The position numbers and the translations under genes are program-made. The notes beneath the pieces were generated by a model. It was not told where the DNA came from and did no database searches. It worked only from the letters and a program-made list of their open reading frames with translations. Positions 32,402 through 40,891 of a stretch of DNA of 64,000 bases are shown piece after piece (positions within the stretch are counted from its first letter, which is position 1; each line of letters starts with the position of its first letter). Origin of the DNA: Deinococcus psychrotolerans (GTDB lineage: Bacteria; Deinococcota; Deinococci; Deinococcales; Deinococcaceae); contig NZ_CP034184.1 in NCBI RefSeq assembly GCF_003860465.1, positions 124,001 to 188,000 of the forward strand. The letters are read 5' to 3'.

Positions 32402-32432
32402 CGCCTAGAGCTGTGAACTCTAGGCGCTTTTT
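32402..32432 (+). terminator. Perfect 11-bp hairpin in the leader of the small membrane gene
   Basis: AGCGCCTAGAG-ctgtgaa-CTCTAGGCGCT followed by TTTTT on the plus strand. Read on the plus strand it is a classic terminator; read on the minus strand it sits in the 5' leader of the 44-residue gene, immediately before its ribosome-binding site. Confidence 0.7.
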
Positions 32433-32606
32433 ACGCGCGATAGAGTTGACCCCTCTGCCCCAGTTTTCATGCACCGCGTCCCAAACGGGACATAGGTAGA
32501 ATAGCGATTTTATCGTCTCAGTGCAAGTTTTTTGCGTTAGGTTCGCTTGCGTTCAGGTCAGACAATCCTCTTTTCTAAAGCAGCCGTTCTGTCGCTGAGT
32601 CGGCTC

Positions 32607-33629
32607 TTACCAACCCGACAAATCAGACTTGAGATCGTCCACTGGAAGTGCGGCGTAGCCTTTGCGAGTGGTGTCCACACTCTCATGACCAAGGTGCGCG
32701 GCGACCCGTCCGAAGTCTTTGATCTGAGTGAGGAGTTTCGTTCCGGCGTACTTGCGTCCGGGATGGAAGCCTCTGAATTTGACGCCGCCGAGTTTGAAGG
32801 CTTTGACGATGTGATAGCGGGCTGTTTCGGTATCGGAGAAGCGGAAGACGTGATCGAGTGTTGTGGTGCGTTGGCCGTCGGTTTGTTCGGTGCCGCCGGG
32901 ACCGTAGATGGCCCGGTAGTCGCGGCTGGCGCGGGCGAGTGAGGTGCTCATGGCGACGATTCTGGCTTTGCGGCCTTTGCCGGAGGTGACGGTTAAGCGC
33001 CGAGCGGCTTCGTCGATATCGGGCCATTTGAGGGCTAAGGCTTCACTGATGCGGAGGCCAGCGTGACTGATAAGCAAGATCAGAAACCGGGCTTGCCCGT
33101 CCGCTACCTTTAAGACGTCGTGGAGGTCGTCCTCAGTGTAGGGCGGGCGCTTGACCAGCCCTGGGGTTGGGTCTTTGGGGACGCGCACGTCTTCAAAGGG
33201 TCTGGCTTCAGTGGCCCCAGCCCAGCGCAGCGCTCGGTACAGGCAAGAAGCGGCGGCGACCCGGAGCGAAACGCCTGATGGCGCACGGCCCGCCGCGAGC
33301 AACGCATTGACGTAACTCTGAGCGTCGTGGCGTCCGGGGCGCAGAAGTCCTACGGCTTGATTTGTGGCCCACGTCAGGAACTGCCGGACGCCGCGTTCGT
33401 AAGCAAGTACCGTGTGGGGACTGGTGAGGACGCCGCTGCCGCCCGCGTGACCCAAGTAAGCGGTGGTGAGGGAGACGAGGGCGGTGATGTCTTTTTCTCC
33501 AGCGGCTTTGACGGCTCGCCTTTTGAGTTCGTCGTCGTGGAGACCGGTCCAGAGTTTGGTGAGGGCCAGCAAATCGCCTCGGTAGAGGTCGAGGGTCAAG
33601 TTTTGATCTTCGGGTATTCTTTCAGGCAT
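32607..33629 (-). CDS. Tyrosine recombinase (integrase)
   Basis: 340 residues. A SAM-like N-terminal DNA-binding domain (about 50-170: SPHTVLAYERGVRQFLTWAT) precedes the catalytic domain with Arg in SHAGLRISEALALKW, Lys in SGKGRKARI, HxxR as GFHPGRKYAG, His in AHLGHESVDTTRKGY, and the final Tyr in that last motif. All catalytic residues are present. It lies next to a decayed second recombinase, suggesting repeated integration here. No att site was found. Confidence 0.88.
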   Translation of the reverse strand: MPERIPEDQNLTLDLYRGDLLALTKLWTGLHDDELKRRAVKAAGEKDITALVSLTTAYLGHAGGSGVLTSPHTVLAYERGVRQFLTWATNQAVGLLRPGRHDAQSYVNALLAAGRAPSGVSLRVAAASCLYRALRWAGATEARPFEDVRVPKDPTPGLVKRPPYTEDDLHDVLKVADGQARFLILLISHAGLRISEALALKWPDIDEAARRLTVTSGKGRKARIVAMSTSLARASRDYRAIYGPGGTEQTDGQRTTTLDHVFRFSDTETARYHIVKAFKLGGVKFRGFHPGRKYAGTKLLTQIKDFGRVAAHLGHESVDTTRKGYAALPVDDLKSDLSGW

Positions 33630-33799
33630 AAGGACGATTATGCCTGAAAAGCAATCAGATCGTCTGAACGACCCAACACTCCACGAGTCAAGCCACTTCT
33701 CTGGAAAGGAGCAAAATAAGTGCCTTGAACCTTTGAACGTGAAGCTACCGAAGCTCAGCCGTTCGGGGAAGTCTATGTCACGAGTGATCCCACCCCGGG

Positions 33800-34215
33800 C
33801 ATCGTTAAGAAACTACCGCACCTCGCCGAAGTCGATCTCGTTCTCCCACACTGCTGCGCGACGCTCGCCACCCTGATTTTCCTGCGCGTCAGCGAAGCGC
33901 CAGCCGTCAAGGTGAGCGATATGTAGAGCAAGACGCTGGTCATCTACGGCAAGGGCAGCAAAGTGCGGCGGGTGCCTCTCGGCGCTCGGCGCAAGAACTT
34001 GTACTCTCCATCCTTGACGCAGCAGACCATTCCTTCAACTGGCATTACGGCTCGGCCACCTACAGCCTCCTCAAGGTCTTCACTGCTGACAGGGCTATTA
34101 ACGCCGCACGGAAACACTCTGGCACTTGGGTGTACCGAAGGATTTCATGCAGATGGGGCTGCTTCTGGCCTACGTTTCGCTGGATACCACGCGCCTGCAT
34201 GTTACGGTGTAGGAC
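33800..34215 (+). pseudogene. Broken XerC/D-like recombinase
   Basis: In order the plus strand shows [31 protein letters not shown] followed by a stop, then KTLVIYGKGSKVRRVPLGAR, HYGSATYSLLK, and finally LLAYVSLDTTRLHVTV, the region normally holding the catalytic Tyr. The fragments are in the right order for a tyrosine recombinase but in different frames and interrupted by stops. It is inactive. Confidence 0.75.
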
Positions 34216-34317
34216 AACGACGTATCTCAGGAAGTTGCAGAATGCCAAATCGGACGGGTACTTTAGCCCTCAAGAACATTTGGAGGCCCCTTCACGGCCT
34301 TCCTGTGAGGACGAACT

Positions 34318-34450
34318 TTATCCCCTTAGCGTGACAGTGAGGTCATGGGCCAGTTGCTCCAGCTCATAAATGTACAGCGGCAAAACAGGCCCGCGTGCTG
34401 CAGCACCTACCAGCGGAGTGCAGTCCCTCATTGGCAGATCTTTTCTGCAA
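34318..34450 (-). pseudogene. Remnant of a photolyase N-terminus
   Basis: KDLPMRDCTPLVGAAARGPV followed by LPLYIYELEQLAHD aligns with residues about 19-53 of the photolyase at 37414-39696 (KDLRISDHAPLVHAAARGPV). Nothing of the rest is present. It marks a past duplication or deletion of the repair gene. Confidence 0.7.
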
Positions 34451-34546
34451 AGCGTGCAAGCGCTACAAAATCGGAGCAAGATCGTTTCGCGACGCTGGTA
34501 CAGAGCAAAGGGCAGGACGCCGGTCATCCTGCTCCCGATCCAGCGG

Positions 34547-35968
34547 CTAGAATTTCCTGAAGCGTGTCAGCTTGAAGGGCGTTTCCGGCGTGCCGCCCGT
34601 CAGTTTGTCGAGCTGGCTCTGGGTGCTGACCAGATCGCCGCCCACCATGATCAGGGTGCTGGGATAACGCAGACCCCGTGCCGGTTCCTCGAGTATCATC
34701 TGACCGCTGGCGTAGTCAGCGCTGAGCTGCACCTTACTCACCACCTGATCGGCGTTGCGGGCCACGTACAGGGTGCGTCCGTCGAGCAGCAGACCGTCGC
34801 CATGCATCAGGCCGCCCATGACCCGGGTTACGGCCTTGCTGCGGGTATCGATGCGCCACAACTCGCCGGTATTGAGCTGCACCGTCAGCAGGTAGCGCCC
34901 ATTCGGGGTCGCCACGATGCCGTTGAGGTTGATGCCGGGGCCGTACTTGATCGGCGTCTGCCCCAGATCCAACCAGGGCTCGATCTTCATATCCCTGACG
35001 CGCCACAGCATGGGCCGGGTCGAGTCGGTCACGTAGACGCTGCCGTCGGGCGCAGCGGCGAGGTCGTTGAGGTACGGATTGGGGCTGGGCGGCGTCATCA
35101 GCGTGGCAACCGGCGAGCCGTCGGGAGAGAGCACGCTGACCGCGCCAGTCGCGCCGCCCGCCACCCACAGTCGGCCCTGCGTGTCCACTTTCATGCCCAA
35201 CGCCGAGGCCCGTCCCAGCGCGCCGCCTCTGGAAAAGAGACTGGTCTGGCCGCTCTGGGCATTCACGGCGTAGATGTCGCCGTTGGCCGCGCTGCCGGTG
35301 AAAATCAGGCCGCGCGCCGCGTCGTAAGCAATGCCCTCGGGAAAGTCTTGGGCCCCCGGTAGCAGGTAATCGCGGGCGGCAAAATTGTCACGTGTAATGA
35401 TTCCGCAGCGTTCGCGCGCCCCGCTCATACCGGACGGATCGGATTTGTAATCGTCGGCCATGGCGTGAACAACAATGGAGCGGTTGAGTATCCCCGTCAT
35501 GCTGGTGAGGCTGACTTTCTGGGTCATGAAGCTGGCCGAGCCGTTGCCGTCTGCGCCCACCGTGATCATCGGCAGGTCGCCGCCGTGACCGTACTTGTCG
35601 TCCGCTGCGGGGCTGTCATGGTTGCGGCTCATGCCGGGGTCGAAGTGCCCGCCCGCGCCGCCGAAGGCCACGACCGTGTTGGTGGCGGCGTCCACGCCGG
35701 GGGTGCAGCGTCCGTACTCATGGATGTGCATACCGTGCTGGCCGGGCGTCAGTCCGCTGACCGTCACCGTCATCTGCACGTTCATGCCCGTCTGTTTGAA
35801 GGTGGCCTGTCCCAGAACCTGACCTGCCGAATCCCTCAGCGCGGCGGTGGCGCTCAGCGGCGCGGGGGCAGCTGGCATGTTCATGCTCATCCCGGCTCCG
35901 CCCGCCGAGGCGAGCCCGAGGGCCAGCAGAGCGATCAAGGCGGCGCGTTTTATCGCAGTCCCGTTCAC
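34547..35968 (-). CDS. Secreted Cu/Zn superoxide dismutase fused to a beta-propeller
   Basis: 473 residues. A signal peptide (IALLALGLASAGGAG) leads to a Cu/Zn SOD domain (about 40-195): GMHIHEYGRC, GGHFDPGMSRNH, KYGHGGDLPMI, SIVVHAMADDY, with the Cys of GRC and ERCGII able to form the usual disulfide. Metal ligands look complete. Residues about 200-473 form an SMP-30/NHL-type propeller (EGIAYDAARGLIFTGSAANG; LNDLAAAPDGSVYVTD). SOD would remove superoxide in the envelope; the propeller may act on or bind a sugar lactone. The GTG start overlaps the stop of the upstream dehydrogenase gene (GTGA). Confidence 0.82.
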   Translation of the reverse strand: MNGTAIKRAALIALLALGLASAGGAGMSMNMPAAPAPLSATAALRDSAGQVLGQATFKQTGMNVQMTVTVSGLTPGQHGMHIHEYGRCTPGVDAATNTVVAFGGAGGHFDPGMSRNHDSPAADDKYGHGGDLPMITVGADGNGSASFMTQKVSLTSMTGILNRSIVVHAMADDYKSDPSGMSGARERCGIITRDNFAARDYLLPGAQDFPEGIAYDAARGLIFTGSAANGDIYAVNAQSGQTSLFSRGGALGRASALGMKVDTQGRLWVAGGATGAVSVLSPDGSPVATLMTPPSPNPYLNDLAAAPDGSVYVTDSTRPMLWRVRDMKIEPWLDLGQTPIKYGPGINLNGIVATPNGRYLLTVQLNTGELWRIDTRSKAVTRVMGGLMHGDGLLLDGRTLYVARNADQVVSKVQLSADYASGQMILEEPARGLRYPSTLIMVGGDLVSTQSQLDKLTGGTPETPFKLTRFRKF

Positions 35969-37215
35969 TTCTGGCCTCCGGTGTAGAGCACGCGGTAAAG
36001 TACGCCGCTCTGGTCATCGGTAAACAGCAGCGAGCCGTCGGTGTACTGGGCCACGCCCGCCACCCGCCCGAACTGTTTCCAGGCGTCGCCGTCCTGGTAT
36101 ACGAAGCCCGAAACGAATGGGGTGATGGTGGTGGGCTGGTTGTTGCTGAACGCCACGTGGGCGATCTGGTAGCCGCTCGGCTCGCTGCGGTTCCAGGAAC
36201 CCCGGTACGCCACGAACATGCTGTTTTTGTAGTCGGCAGGAAATTGACTGGCGGTGTAAAAAGTTGCGTCGATGGCCGCCGCGTGGGCGGTGTAATTGAG
36301 CAGGCTGCCCTGGGTCTGGGCGCAGTACTCGCCCTTGGTGACCTTGCCGGGCATGCCGCTCAGGTTCACGTAAGGATCGGGGTTCTTGTCGCCGTAGCAA
36401 AAAGGCCAGCCGTAATCCTTGCCGCGCTCAATCACGTTCAGCTCTTCCGGCGGAATGTTATCGCCGTGCCAGTCGCTGCCCTGGTCGAAGCCGTAGAGCA
36501 CGCCGGTCACCGGATGCCAGCCGAAGCCGATGGTGTGGCGCAGGCCGCTGGAATAGATCTCGCGGCTCTTGCCGTCAGGGCTGATGCGCAGCATGGTCGC
36601 TTCTTCAGGGTTGGGCGTGCGCGAATCGTTGTTGGTGCTGCCGAACGCGGCGTAGAGGTAGCCGTCGGGTCCCCAGTGCATTCCGCGCGCGCCGTGCTGC
36701 CCGGCATCGGGAAAGCCGTCTGCGAACACGTGCGGCACATTCAAACTGCCGTCCTTGGCCATGTCCATCACCCAGATGGTCTTCTCGGCGGCCACGTATA
36801 ATTTGCCGCCGCGCACCGACATGGCGTGCACCGAACTCATGTTGCGGGCCACCTGTTTGCGTTCCACGTTCTCGATCTGGCCGTCGCCGTTCACGTCTTT
36901 GAGGTACCACACGTCGCCCTGTTTCATGCGGCTGAGGTAGATGCCGCCGTCCGGCATCACAAGGAGGCTGCGGGCGTTGCCCAGGCCCGTTGCCATGACC
37001 TTGAGCTGAAATCCGGCAGGCACTTTGAGGCGGCTGAGTTGGTTGGCACTAAATTCCAGTGCCACCGGCTCCAGGCGGGTCACAGTGGCGGTGGCCGCAG
37101 GTTCCGGCGGCGTGATCGGTTGGGGGGTGGACGGAGCAGTCTGGGCAGCAGCCAGGCTCAGGGCGAGGCTGCTGGTGAGCAACAGATGTTTGAGGGAAAT
37201 CACGCCTTCCAGCAT
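35965..37215 (-). CDS. Secreted sorbosone/glucose dehydrogenase-like beta-propeller protein
   Basis: 416 residues from ATG 37215 (an upstream in-frame TTG at 37224 adds three). Signal peptide (LLLTSSLALSLAAAQ), then a six-bladed propeller of the PQQ-dependent sugar dehydrogenase type: GLGNARSLLVMPDGGIYLSR, HGARGMHWGPDGYLYAAFGS, GLRHTIGFGWHP, ELNVIERGKDYGWPFCYGD. Such enzymes oxidise sugars in the periplasm. It is coupled by a 4-bp overlap to the SOD-propeller gene; sugar oxidation can produce reactive oxygen, which would fit the pairing. Confidence 0.8.
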   Translation of the reverse strand: MLEGVISLKHLLLTSSLALSLAAAQTAPSTPQPITPPEPAATATVTRLEPVALEFSANQLSRLKVPAGFQLKVMATGLGNARSLLVMPDGGIYLSRMKQGDVWYLKDVNGDGQIENVERKQVARNMSSVHAMSVRGGKLYVAAEKTIWVMDMAKDGSLNVPHVFADGFPDAGQHGARGMHWGPDGYLYAAFGSTNNDSRTPNPEEATMLRISPDGKSREIYSSGLRHTIGFGWHPVTGVLYGFDQGSDWHGDNIPPEELNVIERGKDYGWPFCYGDKNPDPYVNLSGMPGKVTKGEYCAQTQGSLLNYTAHAAAIDATFYTASQFPADYKNSMFVAYRGSWNRSEPSGYQIAHVAFSNNQPTTITPFVSGFVYQDGDAWKQFGRVAGVAQYTDGSLLFTDDQSGVLYRVLYTGGQK

Positions 37216-37413
37216 GGCAACCAAGCCCGTTCGTGGAAGTAAAGCCTATTACTCTATGATGCTCAGCTCAAGGACAGATGGAGTGAACCCGCTAGAGAGG
37301 ATCTGAGCCTACCCCAAATAGACAGATGCTAGCGAGCAACATTGAACCTCTCAGCGGGAATTTGTGTTCCAGCTCCAAGTCATAAGCTGAGAACCGAGGC
37401 CAGCGCGACCTAC

Positions 37414-39696
37414 TCAGAGAGGCCACGCCACCGACTCGCGTCCGGCCTCCTCAAGTGCGGCATTGGCCCGCGAGAACGGGCGAGTACCAAAGAAACGCTC
37501 AGCGCTGTACGGCGAAGGGTGAGCGGACTGCAAAATGACGTGCTGCGGGGCGGTGATGAGCTTTGCCTTCTTGCGGGCATACGCGCCCCACAATACGAAC
37601 ACCACCCGCTGCGGCTGGGCGTTCACCGCCCGAATCACCGCGTCGCTCAGCGGCTCCCAGCCTTGACTTGCGTGACTGTTGGGTTGGCCTGCCCGCACCG
37701 TCAGCACGGCATTGAGTAGCAGCACGCCCTGAGTGGCCCAAGGCGTCAAATCACCGTTTCGGGGAGGTTGGATGCCAAGGTCGTCGTGAAGCTCCTTGTA
37801 GATGTTCTGCAAGCTCGGCGGCACCTGCACGCCGGGCCGCACGCTGAATGACAGGCCCTGAGCTTGGCCGTGTCCGTGGTAGGGATCTTGTCCCAGAATC
37901 AGTACCTTCACCTCCTCCAATGGGGTCAGCCGTAGGGCATTGAATACATCTGGCGCGGGTGGGTAGACCGTATGCTCGGCCCGCTCACGCACCAAGAAGT
38001 CCTTGAGAGTATGGAAGTACGGTGCGCAGAACTCGGCGGCGAGCGCGTCCCGCCAAGAGCCCGGCAGGCCCGCAATGTGGATAGGCTTTGCGCCGATTTG
38101 AGCGCTGCCGAAGAGGGCGGGCTGAGCGGCACTGACCAGCATGGGTTTCGGCGGTTTGGACGTCACCTTGATGGGCTTGGGCGGCAAGCCTCGCGCTACC
38201 CGCTCCGCCCGCATGACTGCCTTCTTGCGGCTGCCGTGCAGGGCGTAGACCCGCTTTGATTCCAGTTCGAAATGCGCTTGACTACGGGCCGCCATAATTT
38301 TGGCTTTGGCGGCCCGCGCCGCTTTACCTTCGTCCACGATTGGGGCAGGGTAGTTCAAGCGGCTCGACCCGCTCCACTCCCAAGGGGCGTGAATGAAATC
38401 TATCGGTGCGTCCTGCAGTTCCGGCACCCAACGGCGGATGAACTCCCCTGACGGGTCTTGCTGCTTGGCTTGACGGGTGGGCGAGTAGATGCGGACGCGG
38501 TTGATGCCCACCACCGCGCTCTGCATCTGCATCTGTGACCAGTGGATGCCAGGTTCATTATCCAGCCACTGCCGTGCCAGAAATACACCGGTGGGCCGCC
38601 AATGCAGCCATAGGTGCTGTGAGGCGAAACTCACCAGCATGGCCCGCATCCGGAAGTTGAGCCAACCGGTGGCTTTCAGCATCCGCATGCAGGCATCGAT
38701 CAGTGGGAAGCCGGTTTGCCCGTGTGCCCAGCGGTCAAAAAACTCAGGGTTCCAATCCTGTTCGCGCAGGCCGTCAAAGGCCCGATTGAGATTTTGAAAT
38801 TCCATCTCTGGTTCAGATTCCAGCCGCTGGATGAAATGGCAGTGCCAGTGCAGGCGGCTCTCGTAGCTCCTGAGTGACCTGACCCAGCGCGGGTCGGCTG
38901 CCGCATCACCGCTGACGGCGGCCAAACGCTGCCGGGTGGCATGCAGCGTCTCCCTGAGCGACAGAGTACCGAAGGCCAGCGGAGCGCTCAGCCGCGAACA
39001 GGCGGTCTCTGCACTCAGCGGGCTGCTCATCTCGCGCATGTAGTTCACGCCGCGCACCGCTAGGAAGCTGTCCAAGGTAGTGCGGGCTGCCTGTTCGCCG
39101 CCGGGCAGGATCGTTTGTTGGCTGGGCACGACGCTAAGCTCTGTGTGGGTTCGCAAGTCATGTGTAGTGACAGCCGTGCCGCGCAATCGGGCGGGCGGCG
39201 GCAGCGGGTGCGACCCCAAGCGCTCCTCCCAGGTGTCAGCCCAGCCGTCGCGGTTGGTCATCCGGCGCACCACGCCGTTTTGCGGCAACTCGTGAAAGGG
39301 AATGCCACGCTCCCGTGCCCAAGCCCGTACCCGTCGGTCACGGGTGTAGCTCACAGCGTTGCCGGTTTCTTCGTGTGCCCAGATACTGCCGATGCCGACT
39401 TCTTCGCGCAGCGCTTCCAGCACGCTGACCGCCTCACCCACCCGCACGATGAGCGGCGTGCCGAGTTCGCGCAGCCGCTCGTTTAACTCCTGCAAGCAGG
39501 CATTGAGGTAGGTCAGGTGGTGTCCGGCGAATTCCTCGTGCGTGAATTGCTCCGGTTCGTAAATGTACAGCGGTACGACTGGCCCGCGGGCGGCGGCGTG
39601 TACCAGCGGGGCGTGATCGCTGATTCGCAAATCCTTTTTGAACCAAACGAGCTGTGTAGACTGGGCAACCGAGTTAGATGCAGACAGAACCGACAT
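37414..39696 (-). CDS. Photolyase/cryptochrome fused to uracil-DNA glycosylase
   Basis: 760 residues in one frame. Residues 1-about 470 form a photolyase: antenna domain (QLVWFKKDLRISDHAPLVHA) and FAD domain (SRLHWHCHFIQRLESEP; WSQMQMQSAVVGINRVRIYS at about 384; SGEFIRRWVPEL). A basic linker (about 470-545) leads to a complete family-1 uracil-DNA glycosylase: GQDPYHGHGQAQGLSFSV (about 602, catalytic Asp), LLLNAVLTVRAG, and HPSPYSAERFFG (about 722). One protein would thus repair UV dimers with light and remove uracil from DNA. No frameshift or stop separates the parts. It has its own promoter upstream. Confidence 0.88.
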   Translation of the reverse strand: MSVLSASNSVAQSTQLVWFKKDLRISDHAPLVHAAARGPVVPLYIYEPEQFTHEEFAGHHLTYLNACLQELNERLRELGTPLIVRVGEAVSVLEALREEVGIGSIWAHEETGNAVSYTRDRRVRAWARERGIPFHELPQNGVVRRMTNRDGWADTWEERLGSHPLPPPARLRGTAVTTHDLRTHTELSVVPSQQTILPGGEQAARTTLDSFLAVRGVNYMREMSSPLSAETACSRLSAPLAFGTLSLRETLHATRQRLAAVSGDAAADPRWVRSLRSYESRLHWHCHFIQRLESEPEMEFQNLNRAFDGLREQDWNPEFFDRWAHGQTGFPLIDACMRMLKATGWLNFRMRAMLVSFASQHLWLHWRPTGVFLARQWLDNEPGIHWSQMQMQSAVVGINRVRIYSPTRQAKQQDPSGEFIRRWVPELQDAPIDFIHAPWEWSGSSRLNYPAPIVDEGKAARAAKAKIMAARSQAHFELESKRVYALHGSRKKAVMRAERVARGLPPKPIKVTSKPPKPMLVSAAQPALFGSAQIGAKPIHIAGLPGSWRDALAAEFCAPYFHTLKDFLVRERAEHTVYPPAPDVFNALRLTPLEEVKVLILGQDPYHGHGQAQGLSFSVRPGVQVPPSLQNIYKELHDDLGIQPPRNGDLTPWATQGVLLLNAVLTVRAGQPNSHASQGWEPLSDAVIRAVNAQPQRVVFVLWGAYARKKAKLITAPQHVILQSAHPSPYSAERFFGTRPFSRANAALEEAGRESVAWPL

Positions 39697-39702
39697 AGCT
39701 TT

Positions 39703-39708
39703 ATTATC
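39703..39708 (-). promoter_or_regulatory. -10 box of the photolyase-UDG gene
   Basis: GATAAT on the minus strand lies 6 nt before the ATG at 39696, with no ribosome-binding site between, consistent with a leaderless transcript. Confidence 0.55.
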
Positions 39709-39797
39709 TAGCGAGCGGAGTCGTAGTTCCGTAGGCGAACAGCCTGATCCTTGAACAGCTTCAGTCTCCCGTCAACCCAGTCTGCCAGACTCACTTC

Positions 39798-40550
39798 ATG
39801 AAACCGCTCCTGCTGACCCTCGCACTGGCAAGTCTGGGCGTTGGCTTCGCTTACAACCAGAACGCGCCCATCCTGCCCGATCCTAGATTATCGCCGGGCG
39901 ATGTCCTGACGTCCGACACCGCCATCATCTGCGTCTCGGGATACACCAAGACGGTGCGGAACGTTCCGCAACCCCTCAAAGAGCAGGTCTATCGCTCCTA
40001 CGGAATTGCCTCACGCGAGTCCGGCGAGTACGAGGTCGACCACATCATCAGTCTCGAACTCGGCGGCTCCAACAGCATCAAAAACCTCTACCCCGAAAGC
40101 TACAAAACCCAACCGCTCAACGCTCACGTCAAAGACTCGCTGGAGAACAAGCTCCACGCCCTCGCGTGCGGCGGCAAGATCACCATGCAAGAAGCGCAGC
40201 AGGCCATCGCCAGCAACTGGACGACCGCCTACGTCAAGTACGTCGGCCCCTTGCCGGGGGGCGCACAGCCCATTGTTAACGGCAACGCACCCATCACGCA
40301 CGTCCCGACCCTACCGACTCCCGCTCCAGTGCCAATCAGCAGCACCGCTCAGGGCAGTGGCACTGCCACCGGGACCACCACGCCGAATGCCGACGGGAGT
40401 TGTCCCACTACTGCGCCTATCAAGGTCAGCTCAGCGGGTATCTATCACCTGCCCACCGGCGACGGCAACTATCAGCGCACCAAGGCCAAGAGTTGCTTTA
40501 CCAGTGCGTCAGCTGCGCAGTCCGCAGGCTACCGAGGGATTAAGAAATGA
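39798..40550 (+). CDS. Secreted HNH-type nuclease with C-terminal sunset-like domain
   Basis: 250 residues. Signal peptide (LLLTLALASLGVGFA), then a nuclease core with EYEVDHIISLELGGSNSIKN followed by LYPE, a typical HNH segment. A Pro/Thr-rich linker leads to a C-terminal module (CPTTAPIKVSSAGIYHLPTG then YQRTKAKSCFTSASAAQSAG) of the kind often attached to extracellular nucleases. It probably degrades extracellular DNA for nutrients or competition. It overlaps the next gene by 4 bp. Confidence 0.78.
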   Translation: MKPLLLTLALASLGVGFAYNQNAPILPDPRLSPGDVLTSDTAIICVSGYTKTVRNVPQPLKEQVYRSYGIASRESGEYEVDHIISLELGGSNSIKNLYPESYKTQPLNAHVKDSLENKLHALACGGKITMQEAQQAIASNWTTAYVKYVGPLPGGAQPIVNGNAPITHVPTLPTPAPVPISSTAQGSGTATGTTTPNADGSCPTTAPIKVSSAGIYHLPTGDGNYQRTKAKSCFTSASAAQSAGYRGIKK

Positions 40551-40867
40551 TCGACGTGACCTTAACCGTAATCCAGGCCGACGGCAGTAGTGCCGCACCG
40601 AGCGAAAAGGATCAGCAACTCCTTACACTTGTGCAAGGCCTTCTCGCCAAAGACCCACACTTCCAGGTGTCGGACAAGCCCATACTCAGCCGCGCCGAGG
40701 TCAACGCGGGCCAGCAGGACACCGAGGCGGGTTACCTGTACCTTCGTTACGACATCCCCGGCAAAGTGCCACAGGAGTTCTGGGGCCACTGGGGCAGCCG
40801 TGACCACGTCGCCTGGAAAAGTGGGCAGATCAGCGTCAAGCCGCAAGCAGGCTCACTGACGCGCTGA
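40547..40867 (+). CDS. Small conserved-looking protein coupled to the nuclease gene
   Basis: 106 residues, starting in the ATGA overlap of the nuclease stop. Contains LVQGLLAKDPHFQVSDKPIL and a C-terminal beta segment (TEAGYLYLRYDIPGKVPQEF). No signal peptide. The family is unknown to me. Coupling suggests a role linked to the secreted nuclease, for example cytoplasmic protection, but this is speculative. Confidence 0.6.
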   Translation: MIDVTLTVIQADGSSAAPSEKDQQLLTLVQGLLAKDPHFQVSDKPILSRAEVNAGQQDTEAGYLYLRYDIPGKVPQEFWGHWGSRDHVAWKSGQISVKPQAGSLTR

Positions 40868-40879
40868 CTCGTCCCACCC

Positions 40880-40885
40880 GATAAT
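40880..40885 (+). promoter_or_regulatory. -10 box of dinB
   Basis: GATAAT ends 6 nt before the GTG at 40892, the leaderless spacing seen repeatedly in this window. Confidence 0.5.
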
Positions 40886-40891
40886 GGCGGG

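Larger units (their letters stand above)
33630..34546. other. Region of gene debris
   Basis: More than 900 bp without an intact gene. It holds a broken tyrosine recombinase (33800-34215) and a photolyase N-terminal remnant (34318-34450). Confidence 0.6.

Noticed and set aside
34370..35362. A 330-codon plus-strand frame
   Set aside because: Antisense to the SOD-propeller gene, with composition typical of a shadow frame.
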